A stretch of DNA of 32,902 bases from Halioglobus sp. (GCA_028823475.1 JAPKBI010000003.1:1-32902), one strand, 5' to 3'; shown: positions 15,335-24,296, counted from the first letter of the stretch. The notes: generated by a model from the letters alone, not told the origin. A program made the numbers and translations.

Positions 15335-16119
15335 CAGTTAGCCTCCGGTGCTGCTATGGGCATTTTCAACAAATCAGTTGTTGCCTGCTTGTTTACAATT
15401 GCAATGCCCTTTTTAATAGCGGCGTCGTAGTCGCTCGAAGGCAGTGTCACCCAGCTCCTGGAAGTATTATCCCAGGCGCCGTTCAATGCGCCATCCGATG
15501 ACCGATAGGCAAGTGCGATGCGGCCCACTTGCAGAAAATCTACTTCTCGCTCGCTGCCGTTGGTGTCAATCGGCCCCTTATAAGTACTGATTGTGCGACC
15601 GTACTGAAGCTCGATATTGTACGCTTCGAGTACCGCACGAAATATTTCTGCCGTGTCCAGGTTATCGCGATCAAGACTGCTGCGCAGCATCTGCACACGC
15701 GCTAAACGTTCTTTTTCTTCAAACGGTACATCCAATTTTATGAAAGCCTCGAGACCGTCTAGCATCCGGGGGACTAGCGGGGGTATCTGCCGGGCAATGA
15801 CCGTCGACTTATCGATATCTGCCTCAATCCCGGCAATGCGTGCGACTTGGTTATCAATTTGGCGCTGCAGGCGAGCGTTGTAAACCTTCAAGCCATCGAC
15901 CTGCTTAGTCACCGTCTTGTAGTCAGACAATAAATCACGGGTTTCATCGGCCAGCCGGTCAATTTTCACCTGCGAATTGCGCGCGGCATTGTTTTTGGAT
16001 TTACCCACCGCCAGGATCGAGTCCAATGTGGTGGCTTGCACCGCTGCCACAGAACCACCAAGGGTGCCTGCAGTAATCAGCGTGGCGATCAAGACTTCTT
16101 TCAATCGATGCTTAGTCAT
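15334..16119 (-). CDS. DUF3450 family exported coiled-coil protein
   Basis: A 261-residue protein, first gene of the TonB2-like operon. Residues 1-29 are a signal peptide (LITAGTLGGSVAAVQA|TT), giving a soluble periplasmic protein. Residues about 50-105 form a coiled coil (VKIDRLADETRDLLSDYKTVTKQVDGL...LQRQIDNQVARIAGIEADI). A helical part (PPLVPRMLDGLEAFIKLDVPFEEKERLARVQMLRSSLD) follows, then a beta-rich C-terminal domain (ISTYKGPI...VDFLQVGRIALAYRSSDGALNGAW). This is the DUF3450 pattern, known from genome neighbourhoods to accompany ExbB/ExbD/TonB genes but without an established function. ATG 16119 begins it; the stop overlaps the ttpC-like start. Confidence 0.88.
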   Translation of the reverse strand: MTKHRLKEVLIATLITAGTLGGSVAAVQATTLDSILAVGKSKNNAARNSQVKIDRLADETRDLLSDYKTVTKQVDGLKVYNARLQRQIDNQVARIAGIEADIDKSTVIARQIPPLVPRMLDGLEAFIKLDVPFEEKERLARVQMLRSSLDRDNLDTAEIFRAVLEAYNIELQYGRTISTYKGPIDTNGSEREVDFLQVGRIALAYRSSDGALNGAWDNTSRSWVTLPSSDYDAAIKKGIAIVNKQATTDLLKMPIAAPEAN

Positions 16120-16276
16120 GGGAATAGTGCTTCCTATAATCCAACAGAGTGATTCACAGCTAACGAGGATAGACCGGATTCATCTTCAGTGCCGAAGAAA
16201 AATCAGTCCCAACAAACCGAGGAGGTGAATTTAAACCAAGTCGGGGTGTGTTTTCAATCAATGTCCTAAAGCATTC

Positions 16277-16282
16277 ATTATA
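16277..16282 (-). promoter_or_regulatory. Candidate -10 of the TonB2-like operon promoter
   Basis: A perfect TATAAT on the minus strand, 157 bp before the DUF3450 start, in the AT-rich gap between folA and the operon. No good -35 hexamer is present at 17 bp, so an activator or another start may be needed. No clear Fur box was seen. Confidence 0.35.
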
Positions 16283-16341
16283 ATCCATGCGAGTGTGTAT
16301 TTTAGTTACACTTTTTAGGGCCGCTTTATTTTAAAGTAACA

Positions 16342-16878
16342 CTATCTGCGGGGCGGCGACTGCGAATCAACACCGACAGATTCATAGCACAAAAAGCTGT
16401 AATCATAAGGGTTGGGCGCCTCAGCTGCGCAATACTCCCGACTGACCTCGCGCCACCTAGCCCAGTCAATATCCGGCAGCACAACATCACCCTCGACGTT
16501 CGCGTGGACCTCTGTGATGTAAAGGCGGTCGGCGGCAGGAATCGCGGCCTGATAGATCTGCGCGCCGCCAATCACGACCGCCTCCTGCGCACCGTCAAGC
16601 AACGCGATACTCGCGGCCAGTTCCAGCGCCTCATCGAGGGAATACACCACTTTCACACCCTCAACCTGCAGCCTCGTATTGCGTGTAATCACAATATTAG
16701 TGCGCCCCGGCAGCGGCCTGCCGATAGACTCAAAGGTCTTGCGGCCCATGATGATGGGCTTGCCCATGGTGACACGCTTGAAATAGCGCAAGTCTTCTGG
16801 GAGATACCAGGGCAGAGCATTATTGTTGCCAATAACGCCGTTTTCAGCAGCGGCCACCATAACGGCCAGCCTGATCAC
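16342..16878 (-). CDS. folA: Dihydrofolate reductase
   Basis: Reduces dihydrofolate to tetrahydrofolate with NADPH, restoring the cofactor oxidised by thymidylate synthase. The 178-residue protein has MIRLAVMVAAAENGVIGNNNALPWYLPEDLRYFK, including the substrate-binding acidic residue (LPEDL), GKPIIMGRKTFESIGRPLPGR and VIGGAQIYQAAIPAADRLYITEVHA. The start is GTG 16878: a later ATG would remove the first beta strand needed by the fold. The C-terminus has a short polar tail beyond the family core. It follows thyA by 16 bp and is the last gene of the lgt-thyA-folA operon, the order seen in many gammaproteobacteria. Confidence 0.96.
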   Translation of the reverse strand: MIRLAVMVAAAENGVIGNNNALPWYLPEDLRYFKRVTMGKPIIMGRKTFESIGRPLPGRTNIVITRNTRLQVEGVKVVYSLDEALELAASIALLDGAQEAVVIGGAQIYQAAIPAADRLYITEVHANVEGDVVLPDIDWARWREVSREYCAAEAPNPYDYSFLCYESVGVDSQSPPRR

Positions 16879-16894
16879 GCCGCTAACCCAAACA

Positions 16895-17728
16895 TCACAC
16901 CGCTACCGGTGCTGCGATATGAGCGTGAGGGTTGTAGTCCTGTAAGTCGAAATCTTCGAATCGATAATCATAGATGCTGTCTGGTCGACGCAGAATATTC
17001 ATGCGAGGAAGCGGAAGCGGCTCTCGGGTCAACTGCTTTTGCACCTGCTCCAGATGATTATTGTAGATATGGGAGTCGCCGGTACAAATGATAATTTCTC
17101 CTGGCACCAGATCGCACTGCTGCGCCAACATCAGAGTGAGCAGCGCCAGGCTGGCAGTGTTATAAGGCAAGCCCAGAAAGGAGTCGCTGGAGCGAATCAT
17201 CAGCTGCGCAGACAGCCGTCCCTCTGCCACATAAAACTGATACAGCAGATGGCAGGGCGGCAGCGCCATACGACCGGCCTTCACATTCTCCTGCGGACTC
17301 ATGCGCTCATCGGGCAGGAATTCGACATTCCAAGCGTGAAACAGAATGCGACGACTGTCTGGATTATTGCGCAAGCAATCAATCACATAGTCGATTTGAT
17401 TAATTGTACCGCCATCACGAGTAGGCCACGCGGTCCATTGGGCGCCATAGATAGGCCCAAGCTCGCCTTCCTCGGTGGCCCACGCGTTCCAGATAGACAC
17501 GCCATTCTCTTTCAACCAATGGGTATTAGTATCCCCGCTCAGAAACCAAAGAAGCTCGTTAACAATACTTTTAAAGTGCAGTTTCTTAGTTGTTAGTAGA
17601 GGAAACCCGGTGGCCAGATCGTGGCGATACTGGCGTCCGAATACAGACAAAGTCCCGGTTCCTGTTCGATCTCCCTTGCGCACACCATGGTCGAGAATAT
17701 CCTGTAGCAGCTCCAGATACTGTTTCAT
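16895..17728 (-). CDS. thyA: Thymidylate synthase
   Basis: Methylates dUMP to dTMP using methylene-tetrahydrofolate, producing dihydrofolate for FolA. The 277-residue protein has [30 protein letters not shown], the catalytic cysteine in [13 protein letters not shown] (C159), [14 protein letters not shown] and [15 protein letters not shown]. It is 13 residues longer than E. coli ThyA because of an insertion before the active site. In the dUMP phosphate loop (E. coli YQRSCD) this protein has MIRSSD: the arginine is kept, but the preceding Gln is Ile. Its start overlaps the lgt stop by 4 bp (ATGA), so the two are translationally coupled. Confidence 0.96.
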   Translation of the reverse strand: MKQYLELLQDILDHGVRKGDRTGTGTLSVFGRQYRHDLATGFPLLTTKKLHFKSIVNELLWFLSGDTNTHWLKENGVSIWNAWATEEGELGPIYGAQWTAWPTRDGGTINQIDYVIDCLRNNPDSRRILFHAWNVEFLPDERMSPQENVKAGRMALPPCHLLYQFYVAEGRLSAQLMIRSSDSFLGLPYNTASLALLTLMLAQQCDLVPGEIIICTGDSHIYNNHLEQVQKQLTREPLPLPRMNILRRPDSIYDYRFEDFDLQDYNPHAHIAAPVAV

Positions 17729-18546
17729 TTAATGCCCTTTCTCCCAATCTTCGGTGCAGCCCCGTTCGCATTGCGATAAGCCATTGCAATCAGATAAAGC
17801 CCCAATGCCACCATGGGCAGTGAAAGCAGCTGCCCCCGGGTCATCCACCCCAGCGCTTGGAATCCAATGTGCCGGTCTGGCTCCCGAAAAAATTCGGCAA
17901 TAAATCGCAGGCAGCCGTAGCCTACGGCAAAGACACCAGCAACAGACCAGGTCGGCCTTTCACGCGACGAAAACCACAGCATGATGATAAACAGTAGCAC
18001 TCCCTCAAGGGCAAACTGATACAGCTGTGAGGGATGTCGAGCAAGTTGCAGCGGGTCACGCGGAAAAATCATTGCCCAGGGCGCATCAGTGGCCCGCCCC
18101 CATAGTTCCTGGCCAATAAAATTCCCCAGACGACCGAAGGCTAGGCCCACCGGCGCCAGCGGCGCGACAAAGTCCAACAGCGACCCAAACACTATTTTGT
18201 GGCGACGGGCAAACAGGTACATGGCAAACATCACACCGAGTAAACCGCCATGAAACGACATTCCACCCTGCCAAACCCGTAATACCCAGGTAGGGTCTTG
18301 CACCAGCTTTTCACCCCCGTAAAAGAGGGCGTAACCTATCCGACCGCCAAGGACGACACCCAGCGCGGCATAAAAAATAAGATCGTCGACCTGGTCGCGC
18401 TGAACAGCCGTCCAAGCGAGTCGGCTGCGCCGCGCAGCGAACCACCACGCAAAAGCTAGGCCTGCCAAATAGGTCAAGCCGTACCAATGCACTGTTAACG
18501 GCCCCAGGGAAAGGGCGACAGGGTCTAGTTCAGGATATGGCAGCAT
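17725..18546 (-). CDS. lgt: Prolipoprotein diacylglyceryl transferase
   Basis: Inner-membrane enzyme that transfers diacylglycerol from phosphatidylglycerol to the lipobox cysteine of prolipoproteins, the first step of lipoprotein maturation. The 273-residue protein has about seven hydrophobic helices and the Lgt signatures [20 protein letters not shown] (H99, equivalent to E. coli H103), [14 protein letters not shown] (R139, equivalent to R143) and RHPSQLYQ. Start at ATG 18546. It leads the lgt-thyA-folA operon. Its substrates would include the DUF3012-type lipoprotein in this window. Confidence 0.96.
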   Translation of the reverse strand: MLPYPELDPVALSLGPLTVHWYGLTYLAGLAFAWWFAARRSRLAWTAVQRDQVDDLIFYAALGVVLGGRIGYALFYGGEKLVQDPTWVLRVWQGGMSFHGGLLGVMFAMYLFARRHKIVFGSLLDFVAPLAPVGLAFGRLGNFIGQELWGRATDAPWAMIFPRDPLQLARHPSQLYQFALEGVLLFIIMLWFSSRERPTWSVAGVFAVGYGCLRFIAEFFREPDRHIGFQALGWMTRGQLLSLPMVALGLYLIAMAYRNANGAAPKIGRKGIK

Positions 18547-18682
18547 GGTTTCACTTCAATGAGTAGCCAACGAATAAGCCGGACAATCATCGCCCGCATG
18601 AGTAATCAAGATCGAAAAAACGTATTATCATCCAGCGCGTAGCGATTCACAATTATTTTGCCCCGACTAATGGTTACAATTT

Positions 18683-19456
18683 ATGTGCTTGTTGATTTTG
18701 GCCCACCAGATTTCATCAGACTACCCCCTTTTAGTGGCGGCCAACCGGGATGAGTTTCACGCTAGGCCTACCGCCGCATCTCATTTCTGGCCTGAGTACC
18801 CGGAACTGCTGGCTGGCCAGGACCTCCTGCAGGGCGGGACATGGATGGGCATGACCCGCAGCGGACGCTTTGCAGCCGTGACTAACTACCGCGACCCGTC
18901 ACACACACCCGAGGCTCCCCGCTCCCGCGGAGAACTCCCGCTGCAGTACCTGACGGGCTCGCAGACTCCCGAGGACTTCCTTAGCGACATTGCAGCGCAG
19001 GCGCAGGACTATGCGGGCTTTAATCTTCTGGTGGGCGATCGCAACAGCCTGTGGCATTACACCAACAGCGACACAAAGGGTGCGCAGAATCTGCCCCCCG
19101 GCGTCTATGGGCTCAGCAACGCCACCCTCGACACGCCCTGGCCTAAGGTAATGCTTGGCAAGGCCAAACTAATGGCGCTGCTAGAGACCGGCCCGATATC
19201 CCATCGCGCACTGGCCGACGTCGTTTCCAGCCAGCGCTTAGCGGACCAAAACAGCCTCATTGCGCAAGGCCTCGACAGCACCATGGAGTCCACGTTATCA
19301 CCTCAGTTTATTGTGACGGACACCTACGGCACGCGCTCCAGCACCACGTTGTGGTTCGATGCCCAGGACCAGGCCAGCTGGCTGGAGTTGAGCTTCAATG
19401 CACAGGGGGTATTGGGCGAGGTGCAACACAAAGAAATGCGTTTGAGCGTCAGCTAA
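18683..19456 (+). CDS. NRDE family protein (TANGO2-like)
   Basis: A 257-residue NRDE-domain protein. It begins MCLLILAHQISSDYPLLVAANRDEFHARPTA, with the NRDE signature and a cysteine at position 2, as in Ntn-hydrolase-like enzymes where Met removal would expose the nucleophile. Further family features are GGTWMGMTRSGRFAAVTNYRDP, FNLLVGDRNSLWHYTN, GVYGLSNATLDTPWPKV and a C-terminal STTLWFD. The bacterial function is unknown; the eukaryotic relative TANGO2 is linked to lipid and haem handling. Cys2 fixes the ATG at 18683, yet no Shine-Dalgarno is visible before it. It is divergent from lgt and convergent with ptsP. Confidence 0.9.
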   Translation: MCLLILAHQISSDYPLLVAANRDEFHARPTAASHFWPEYPELLAGQDLLQGGTWMGMTRSGRFAAVTNYRDPSHTPEAPRSRGELPLQYLTGSQTPEDFLSDIAAQAQDYAGFNLLVGDRNSLWHYTNSDTKGAQNLPPGVYGLSNATLDTPWPKVMLGKAKLMALLETGPISHRALADVVSSQRLADQNSLIAQGLDSTMESTLSPQFIVTDTYGTRSSTTLWFDAQDQASWLELSFNAQGVLGEVQHKEMRLSVS

Positions 19457-19502
19457 AACAGTGCCGGCAACAAAGCCGGGCAAGAATATTGGCAGTGCCG
19501 CA

Positions 19503-21767
19503 CTACTCCACCGGACTGTGAATGAACTTTTCCATTCCGTGCTCGGCAAGAAAGCGCTCTAGGCGACGGCTTATCTCATCGGCGTAATCCATTGTCATCA
19601 CTTCTTCCAGCAATTCGCGCGCCTCACTGCCTCGAATATGCCGCAGTGCATTCTTGACTTTAGGAAGACTTGTCGCGTTCATCGACAAAACGTCATACCC
19701 CATTGCCAGCAAGAGCACAGCCGCGCCCGGGTCGCCGGCCAACTCCCCGCAGATTCCAACAGGAACGTTCTCCGCCACGCCGGCCACCGCAACTTCTTGA
19801 AGCGCCTTTAATACGGCCGGGTGTAGAGAGTGATAAAGGCGTGCCACCCGCGCATTATTGCGATCCACTGCCAACAGATACTGAGTAAGATCGTTACTGC
19901 CAACCGACAAGAAATCGACGCGTTTGGCCATCGCCCGCGCCTGGTAAACCGCCGAAGGCACCTCAACCATGACGCCAATGGGCGGCAGCTTTCCTGCTAA
20001 ACCGCCTCGGCTGAGCTCACGGTGACAGCGCTTGATCAGATCGAGCGCCTCATCCAACTCCGGAATATTGCAGACCATGGGCAACATAATACGCAGATTG
20101 CCTAGGCCCTCATTGGCCTTGAGCATAGCGCGAACCTGGGCCAAGAATATCTCCGGGTGATCCAGTGTCACGCGAATCCCGCGCCAACCCAGAAAAGGGT
20201 TGTCTTCTTCGATAGGAAAATACGACAGCGCTTTGTCGCCGCCGATATCCAGCGTGCGCATGGTCACAGGCTTGGGCGCAAAGGCCTCTAACTGCTGGCG
20301 ATAGATTTGTCTCTGCTCCTCCTCACTGGGAAAACGATCCCTGAGCAGAAACGGCACCTCCGTGCGGTAAAGGCCGACACCCTCAGCACCTTGTTCCAGC
20401 GAGCGGGTGACATCCGCCATCAAACCGGTATTCACCCACAGCGGCATGCGATGGCCGTCGAGCGTCACACAGGGCTCGTCTCGCAGCGATTCGAGATCCC
20501 GCGAGAGTGCACTGTCTTCATCAACGATTTGCTGGAAGCGCTGCTTGATCTCGGGCAGGGGGTTGATATGCACCGTGCCGTTATAACCATCGATGATCAA
20601 CTCGCGGTCTTGCAGCCTGGCATAGGGCAAATCGATCGCACCCATAACCGTAGGCACCCCCATCGCTCGCGCGAGAATGGCAACATGTGAATTGCCTGAG
20701 CCACGCACGGATATCAGGCCCGCGAGCTTCTCGCGAGGAATCTCTCCGAGGGAGGTCGCCGTCAGCTCCTCACCCACAAGAATCGTCTGGCTCGGGTAGG
20801 TCTTCACTTCGTGACTGGCCGCCTGCAGGTAAGCGAGCACTCGCGTACCCAAATCCTTAACATCCACCGCACGTTCTTTCAGGTAACTGTGTTCCATACG
20901 CTCAAAATGACGAATGTGCTCTATCATCACTTGGCTCAGCGCGCCCTGCGCCCATTGTCCGGCTTTGATCAGGCCAACCACTTCCGCGCCAATGGTAGAG
21001 TCGTCCAGAATGCTGAGATAAACATCAAACAGCGCATGGTCCTCAGGGCTGAGCTCCGAACCCAGATTGTCAGCAACTCGCTGAATATCTTCCTGCACAC
21101 TCTGCAGAGCCTCACGGAAGGCACGAACTTCCTTGCGCCTATTTTGCGCCTGACGCGCTGGAACGGCGTAAAGGTCTGCGCCCGGGGACACCACCACAGC
21201 AATGCCAATTGCGATCCCCGCAGCACCGGGCACACCCACAATTTTGGCGGGGGCCGCACCGTCCAGAGCCTGCGATTCTACAACACCGGTGGCTTGAGCA
21301 TGCGCAATAACACCTGCCAGCTGTGCCGACAGCGTTACCAGAAAAGCTTCTTCACTCTCATCAAAACGACGGCGGTCAGCCTGTTGCACCACCAATACAC
21401 CCAGCAGACGCCGTTGGTGAATGATGGGCACACCCAAAAATGCGTGAAAGTGCTCTTCCCCAATACCGGGAAGGAATTGGAAGTTGGGGTGACTTTCGGC
21501 TTCTTCAAGGTTGACCGGCTCTCCTCGCTCCGCGACTAGACCAATCAGGCCCTCGCCCTCGGCAAGGCTGGCCATACCCACCAACTCTTGGTTCAGTCCT
21601 TGGGTCGCCTGAAACACATAGCGCCCGCCCGCCAAATCTCGCATGTACACACTGCACACCTGAGTATTCATGGCTTCACGCACACGACGCACAGTAATCT
21701 GGAGAGCCTCATTCAGCCCACGGGCTGCATTGACCTCCTGAACAATGTGGCGCAGAGTTTCGAGCAT
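19503..21767 (-). CDS. ptsP: Phosphoenolpyruvate-protein phosphotransferase of the nitrogen PTS (EI-Ntr)
   Basis: A 754-residue protein that starts the nitrogen phosphotransfer chain (PEP to EI-Ntr to NPr to EIIA-Ntr). Residues about 1-165 are a GAF sensor domain (LNEALQITVRRVREAMNTQVCSVYMRD...GVLVVQQADRRRF). The EI N-domain follows, with the phospho-accepting histidine in GSGNSHVAILARAMGVPTVMG (H361). The PEP-binding TIM barrel comes last, with GVGLYRTEVPFL, MRTLDIGGDKALSYF, GWRGIRV, GVMVEVPSA, VDFLSVGSNDLTQYLLAVDRNN and GICGELAGDP. The GAF domain and length distinguish PtsP from sugar-PTS PtsI. It lies 6 bp after rppH, a pairing also found in E. coli and Pseudomonas. Its output is regulatory (nitrogen, potassium and envelope responses in other bacteria). 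No terminator is apparent before the convergent NRDE gene. Confidence 0.96.
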   Translation of the reverse strand: MLETLRHIVQEVNAARGLNEALQITVRRVREAMNTQVCSVYMRDLAGGRYVFQATQGLNQELVGMASLAEGEGLIGLVAERGEPVNLEEAESHPNFQFLPGIGEEHFHAFLGVPIIHQRRLLGVLVVQQADRRRFDESEEAFLVTLSAQLAGVIAHAQATGVVESQALDGAAPAKIVGVPGAAGIAIGIAVVVSPGADLYAVPARQAQNRRKEVRAFREALQSVQEDIQRVADNLGSELSPEDHALFDVYLSILDDSTIGAEVVGLIKAGQWAQGALSQVMIEHIRHFERMEHSYLKERAVDVKDLGTRVLAYLQAASHEVKTYPSQTILVGEELTATSLGEIPREKLAGLISVRGSGNSHVAILARAMGVPTVMGAIDLPYARLQDRELIIDGYNGTVHINPLPEIKQRFQQIVDEDSALSRDLESLRDEPCVTLDGHRMPLWVNTGLMADVTRSLEQGAEGVGLYRTEVPFLLRDRFPSEEEQRQIYRQQLEAFAPKPVTMRTLDIGGDKALSYFPIEEDNPFLGWRGIRVTLDHPEIFLAQVRAMLKANEGLGNLRIMLPMVCNIPELDEALDLIKRCHRELSRGGLAGKLPPIGVMVEVPSAVYQARAMAKRVDFLSVGSNDLTQYLLAVDRNNARVARLYHSLHPAVLKALQEVAVAGVAENVPVGICGELAGDPGAAVLLLAMGYDVLSMNATSLPKVKNALRHIRGSEARELLEEVMTMDYADEISRRLERFLAEHGMEKFIHSPVE

Positions 21768-21773
21768 AGTGGC

Positions 21774-22274
21774 TTACACCCCCTCAAGCTTGTCAGTGTA
21801 ACGTCCCAATGGCAGGGCCAATTCTTTCATTGCCCTGCGATAAACCTCGCGCTTGAATGACACCACCTGATTCAGCGGATACCAATAGCTGACCCATTGC
21901 CAATGATCAAACTCAGGCTTGTCATCAAGATCCAGCTGCACCGCCGCGTCATCCTTCAGCAGGCGCAGTAAAAACCATTTTTGTTTCTGCCCGATGCATA
22001 AAGGCTTTTGGCCCTCACGAACGAATCGCCGCGGCAGCCGATAACGCAACCAGCCTTTGGTAATGCCTAAAACCTCCACCGCGTCGGGCGACAAGCCCAA
22101 CTCTTCATACAATTCGCGATACAGCGCCTGCTCCGGAGACTCTCCCTTGCTAATCCCCCCCTGGGGGAACTGCCAGTTATCCTGGCCACCAACCCGCCGG
22201 GCCCACAGCAGCTGGGCCTGCTCGTTGACCAGCATTATTCCAACATTCGGCCGAAAACCGTCTGAATCAATCAC
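21774..22274 (-). CDS. rppH: RNA pyrophosphohydrolase
   Basis: Removes pyrophosphate from the 5' triphosphate of mRNAs, triggering RNase E decay. The 166-residue protein starts [17 protein letters not shown], as in E. coli RppH, from a GTG. The Nudix box is complete ([22 protein letters not shown]). QFPQGG and the later [25 protein letters not shown] are further family marks. It is first in the rppH-ptsP operon and divergent from the HAD gene. Confidence 0.95.
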   Translation of the reverse strand: MIDSDGFRPNVGIMLVNEQAQLLWARRVGGQDNWQFPQGGISKGESPEQALYRELYEELGLSPDAVEVLGITKGWLRYRLPRRFVREGQKPLCIGQKQKWFLLRLLKDDAAVQLDLDDKPEFDHWQWVSYWYPLNQVVSFKREVYRRAMKELALPLGRYTDKLEGV

Positions 22275-22391
22275 TTAAAAAATTCACCTATTAGTAGAGT
22301 AGGGCATTGTTCCACAATTTGCAGGCCCTGAGAAATTTACTATAGCTGACTCTCGGTCTATGATATTAATCCTTTTTTTGAGACCCCCACT

Positions 22392-23045
22392 GTGACACTG
22401 GCAATATTTGACCTCGACAACACCCTAATCGGCGGCGACAGCGACAATCTGTGGGGACAATTCCTCTGCGAACAGCAACTCGTAGAGACTACCGATTACG
22501 CCCAGCGCAATGATCAGTTCTATGCTGACTACCAGGCCGGCCAGCTAGATATAGACGCCTATCTTCGCTTCGCCCTCAGTGCCTTAAAGGGGCGTTCTCC
22601 GAGACAGCTTCAGGACTGGCATTTAGCCTTCATGGCCAGCAAAATCACACCCATCATGCTACCTAAAGCTGCGGCCCTCATTGACGACCACCGCCAGCGC
22701 GGACACGAATTGCTGGTCATTACCGCGACCAATCGCTTCATCACTGAACCTATTGTCGAATCACTGGGCATTCAAAACCTGATTGCCAGCGAAGGAGAAA
22801 TCATTGGCGGCCGCTATACTGGAGAGCCCAGCGGAGTGCCCTCCTACCACAAGGGCAAGGTCACCCGGCTTTATGAATGGCTGCATGAGCGCCAGACCAG
22901 CCTCGATGGGGCGTGGTTTTATAGTGATTCACGCAATGATCTGCCGCTGTTAGAGCTGATTGATAATCCGATAGCCGTTGACCCAGATGATGTCTTAAGG
23001 GCCAGGGCTATTGCGCTCGAGTGGCCAGTGATTTCGCTGCGCTGA
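22392..23045 (+). CDS. HAD-superfamily (IB) phosphatase
   Basis: A 217-residue HAD hydrolase of the SerB-like class. Motif I is FDLDNTLIGGDSD (D7, D9) at the extreme N-terminus, which fixes the GTG at 22392 as start. Motif II is in LLVITATNRF, the lysine in YHKGKVTRL, and motif IV is YSDSRNDLPLL. The helical cap between about residues 20 and 85 is of the C1 type. Such proteins dephosphorylate small metabolites; homologues beside rppH-ptsP in Pseudomonas are often annotated as phosphoserine or histidinol-phosphate phosphatases without proof. Substrate unknown. Divergent from rppH. Confidence 0.88.
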   Translation: MTLAIFDLDNTLIGGDSDNLWGQFLCEQQLVETTDYAQRNDQFYADYQAGQLDIDAYLRFALSALKGRSPRQLQDWHLAFMASKITPIMLPKAAALIDDHRQRGHELLVITATNRFITEPIVESLGIQNLIASEGEIIGGRYTGEPSGVPSYHKGKVTRLYEWLHERQTSLDGAWFYSDSRNDLPLLELIDNPIAVDPDDVLRARAIALEWPVISLR

Positions 23046-23114
23046 CACGTTTCGCCACGGCGTCGAGCTTTCGGTTCAGTCTGTAGAGGTCGCGCCGCAG
23101 TGCGAAAAAAAAAT

Positions 23115-24296
23115 CTACAACTTACGCGCAAATACCGCCTTCAGATACTCCGTTTCAGGGATTGCCGGATGAATCGGATGATCTGGCCCCTGAGCGCCCT
23201 GCTCAACCACGCGTATACCGCAACCGGCCCGCACCGCCGCCTGTTGCATTGCTGTTATCAAATCTGCGCGAGACAAATGCATAGAGCATGATGCGGAAAC
23301 CAACAGGCCGCCGGGTTGTAATAGCTGCAAGCCCAGGTCATTAATGCGGCGATAGGCCGCTATGCCTTTTTTAAGGTCTTTTTTACGTTGGATGAAGGCG
23401 GGCGGGTCGAGGATAACCACGTCAAATCGACTGCCCTGGGCAACCATCGCCGCCATAGTCTCAGGCGCAGAACCACGGCGAGTCACGACGCGGGACTCCA
23501 CTTGATTCAGGCGGGCATTGGCATCAACACCCTCCAGCGCCTGAGCGGAGCTATCCAGACAACATACCTCGGTTGCACCAAAAGCGGCAGCCTGAACACC
23601 CCATCCGCCAATATAACTGTAGGCATCCAGTACGCTTTTCTCTTTGACCCAGTTCGCTAGGCGCGCCCTAGACATGCGGTGGTCGTAAAACCAACCGGTC
23701 TTCTGGCCATCAAAGACCGGTGCTAGAAATTGCACACCATTCTCTTCTAGGGCAACATGCTGAGGCACTTCGCCATAAACGACCGCACTGTCAGTCGAAA
23801 GCCCCTGCTCCCGACGACTGCGGCTGTCGGCCCGCAACAAAATGCCTCGCGGTTGCAGCGTCGCAATCAGCGCCGCCAGTAATGGCTCGCGATAGCGCTC
23901 TAGGCCGCTATTGTTGAGCTGCATCACCAAATAGTCACCGAAACGGTCTATGATCATTCCAGGCAGCGTATCGCTATCGCCATAAACTAATCGGTAAAAG
24001 GGTTTTTCAAAAGCCGCCTGCCGCATGGCCAGAGCCGCCTCCAATCTCGACGTAAAGAAGGGGGTATCCATGGCACGCTGTTCGCCGGGCGCGTACATCC
24101 TGGCGCAAATAAGTGCGCTAGGTTCCATGTAGGCACTGCCGAGCAGCTTGCCATTGGCATTTCTGACCGCCACTAGATCGCCGGAAGAATAATCACTCAG
24201 GTGTGAGCGCTGGCTATCAACTTCATTGGAATAGACCCAAAGGTGACCGCCGCGCAAACGGTGATCGGCGCCTTTGCGCAAGAAAAGATCAATCAC
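23115..24296 (-). CDS. rlmI: Class I SAM-dependent rRNA methyltransferase, RlmI-like
   Basis: A 393-residue protein with an N-terminal PUA domain (LRKGADHRLRGGHLWVYSNEV...LGSAYMEPSALICARMY), a central domain (RLVYGDSDTLPGMIIDRFGDYLVMQ) and a C-terminal Rossmann methyltransferase. SAM-binding motifs are VLDAYSYIGGWGVQAAAFGA, VCCLDSS and the catalytic VVILDPPAF. SASCSMH carries the cysteine common to m5C enzymes. E. coli RlmI makes m5C1962 in 23S rRNA; this is the likely role. GTG 24296 starts it, giving the usual N-terminus although no Shine-Dalgarno is visible. It lies 27 bp after gcvH on the same strand, so cotranscription is possible. Confidence 0.9.
   Translation of the reverse strand: MIDLFLRKGADHRLRGGHLWVYSNEVDSQRSHLSDYSSGDLVAVRNANGKLLGSAYMEPSALICARMYAPGEQRAMDTPFFTSRLEAALAMRQAAFEKPFYRLVYGDSDTLPGMIIDRFGDYLVMQLNNSGLERYREPLLAALIATLQPRGILLRADSRSRREQGLSTDSAVVYGEVPQHVALEENGVQFLAPVFDGQKTGWFYDHRMSRARLANWVKEKSVLDAYSYIGGWGVQAAAFGATEVCCLDSSAQALEGVDANARLNQVESRVVTRRGSAPETMAAMVAQGSRFDVVILDPPAFIQRKKDLKKGIAAYRRINDLGLQLLQPGGLLVSASCSMHLSRADLITAMQQAAVRAGCGIRVVEQGAQGPDHPIHPAIPETEYLKAVFARKL

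Noticed and set aside
16200-16340. Possible Fur box upstream of the TonB2-like operon
   Set aside because: AT-rich sequence around TATAAT does not form a convincing GATAATGATAATCATTATC match; the two TATAATCC repeats are too short to interpret.
16504-17091. 195-residue plus-strand ORF
   Set aside because: Antisense to folA and thyA; no motif.
19457-19502. CCGGC-AACAAA-GCCGG inverted repeat between the NRDE gene and ptsP as terminator
   Set aside because: The stem is only 5 bp and lacks a T-run on either strand.
20811-21539. 242-residue plus-strand ORF
   Set aside because: Lies wholly antisense to ptsP, whose domains are unmistakable.
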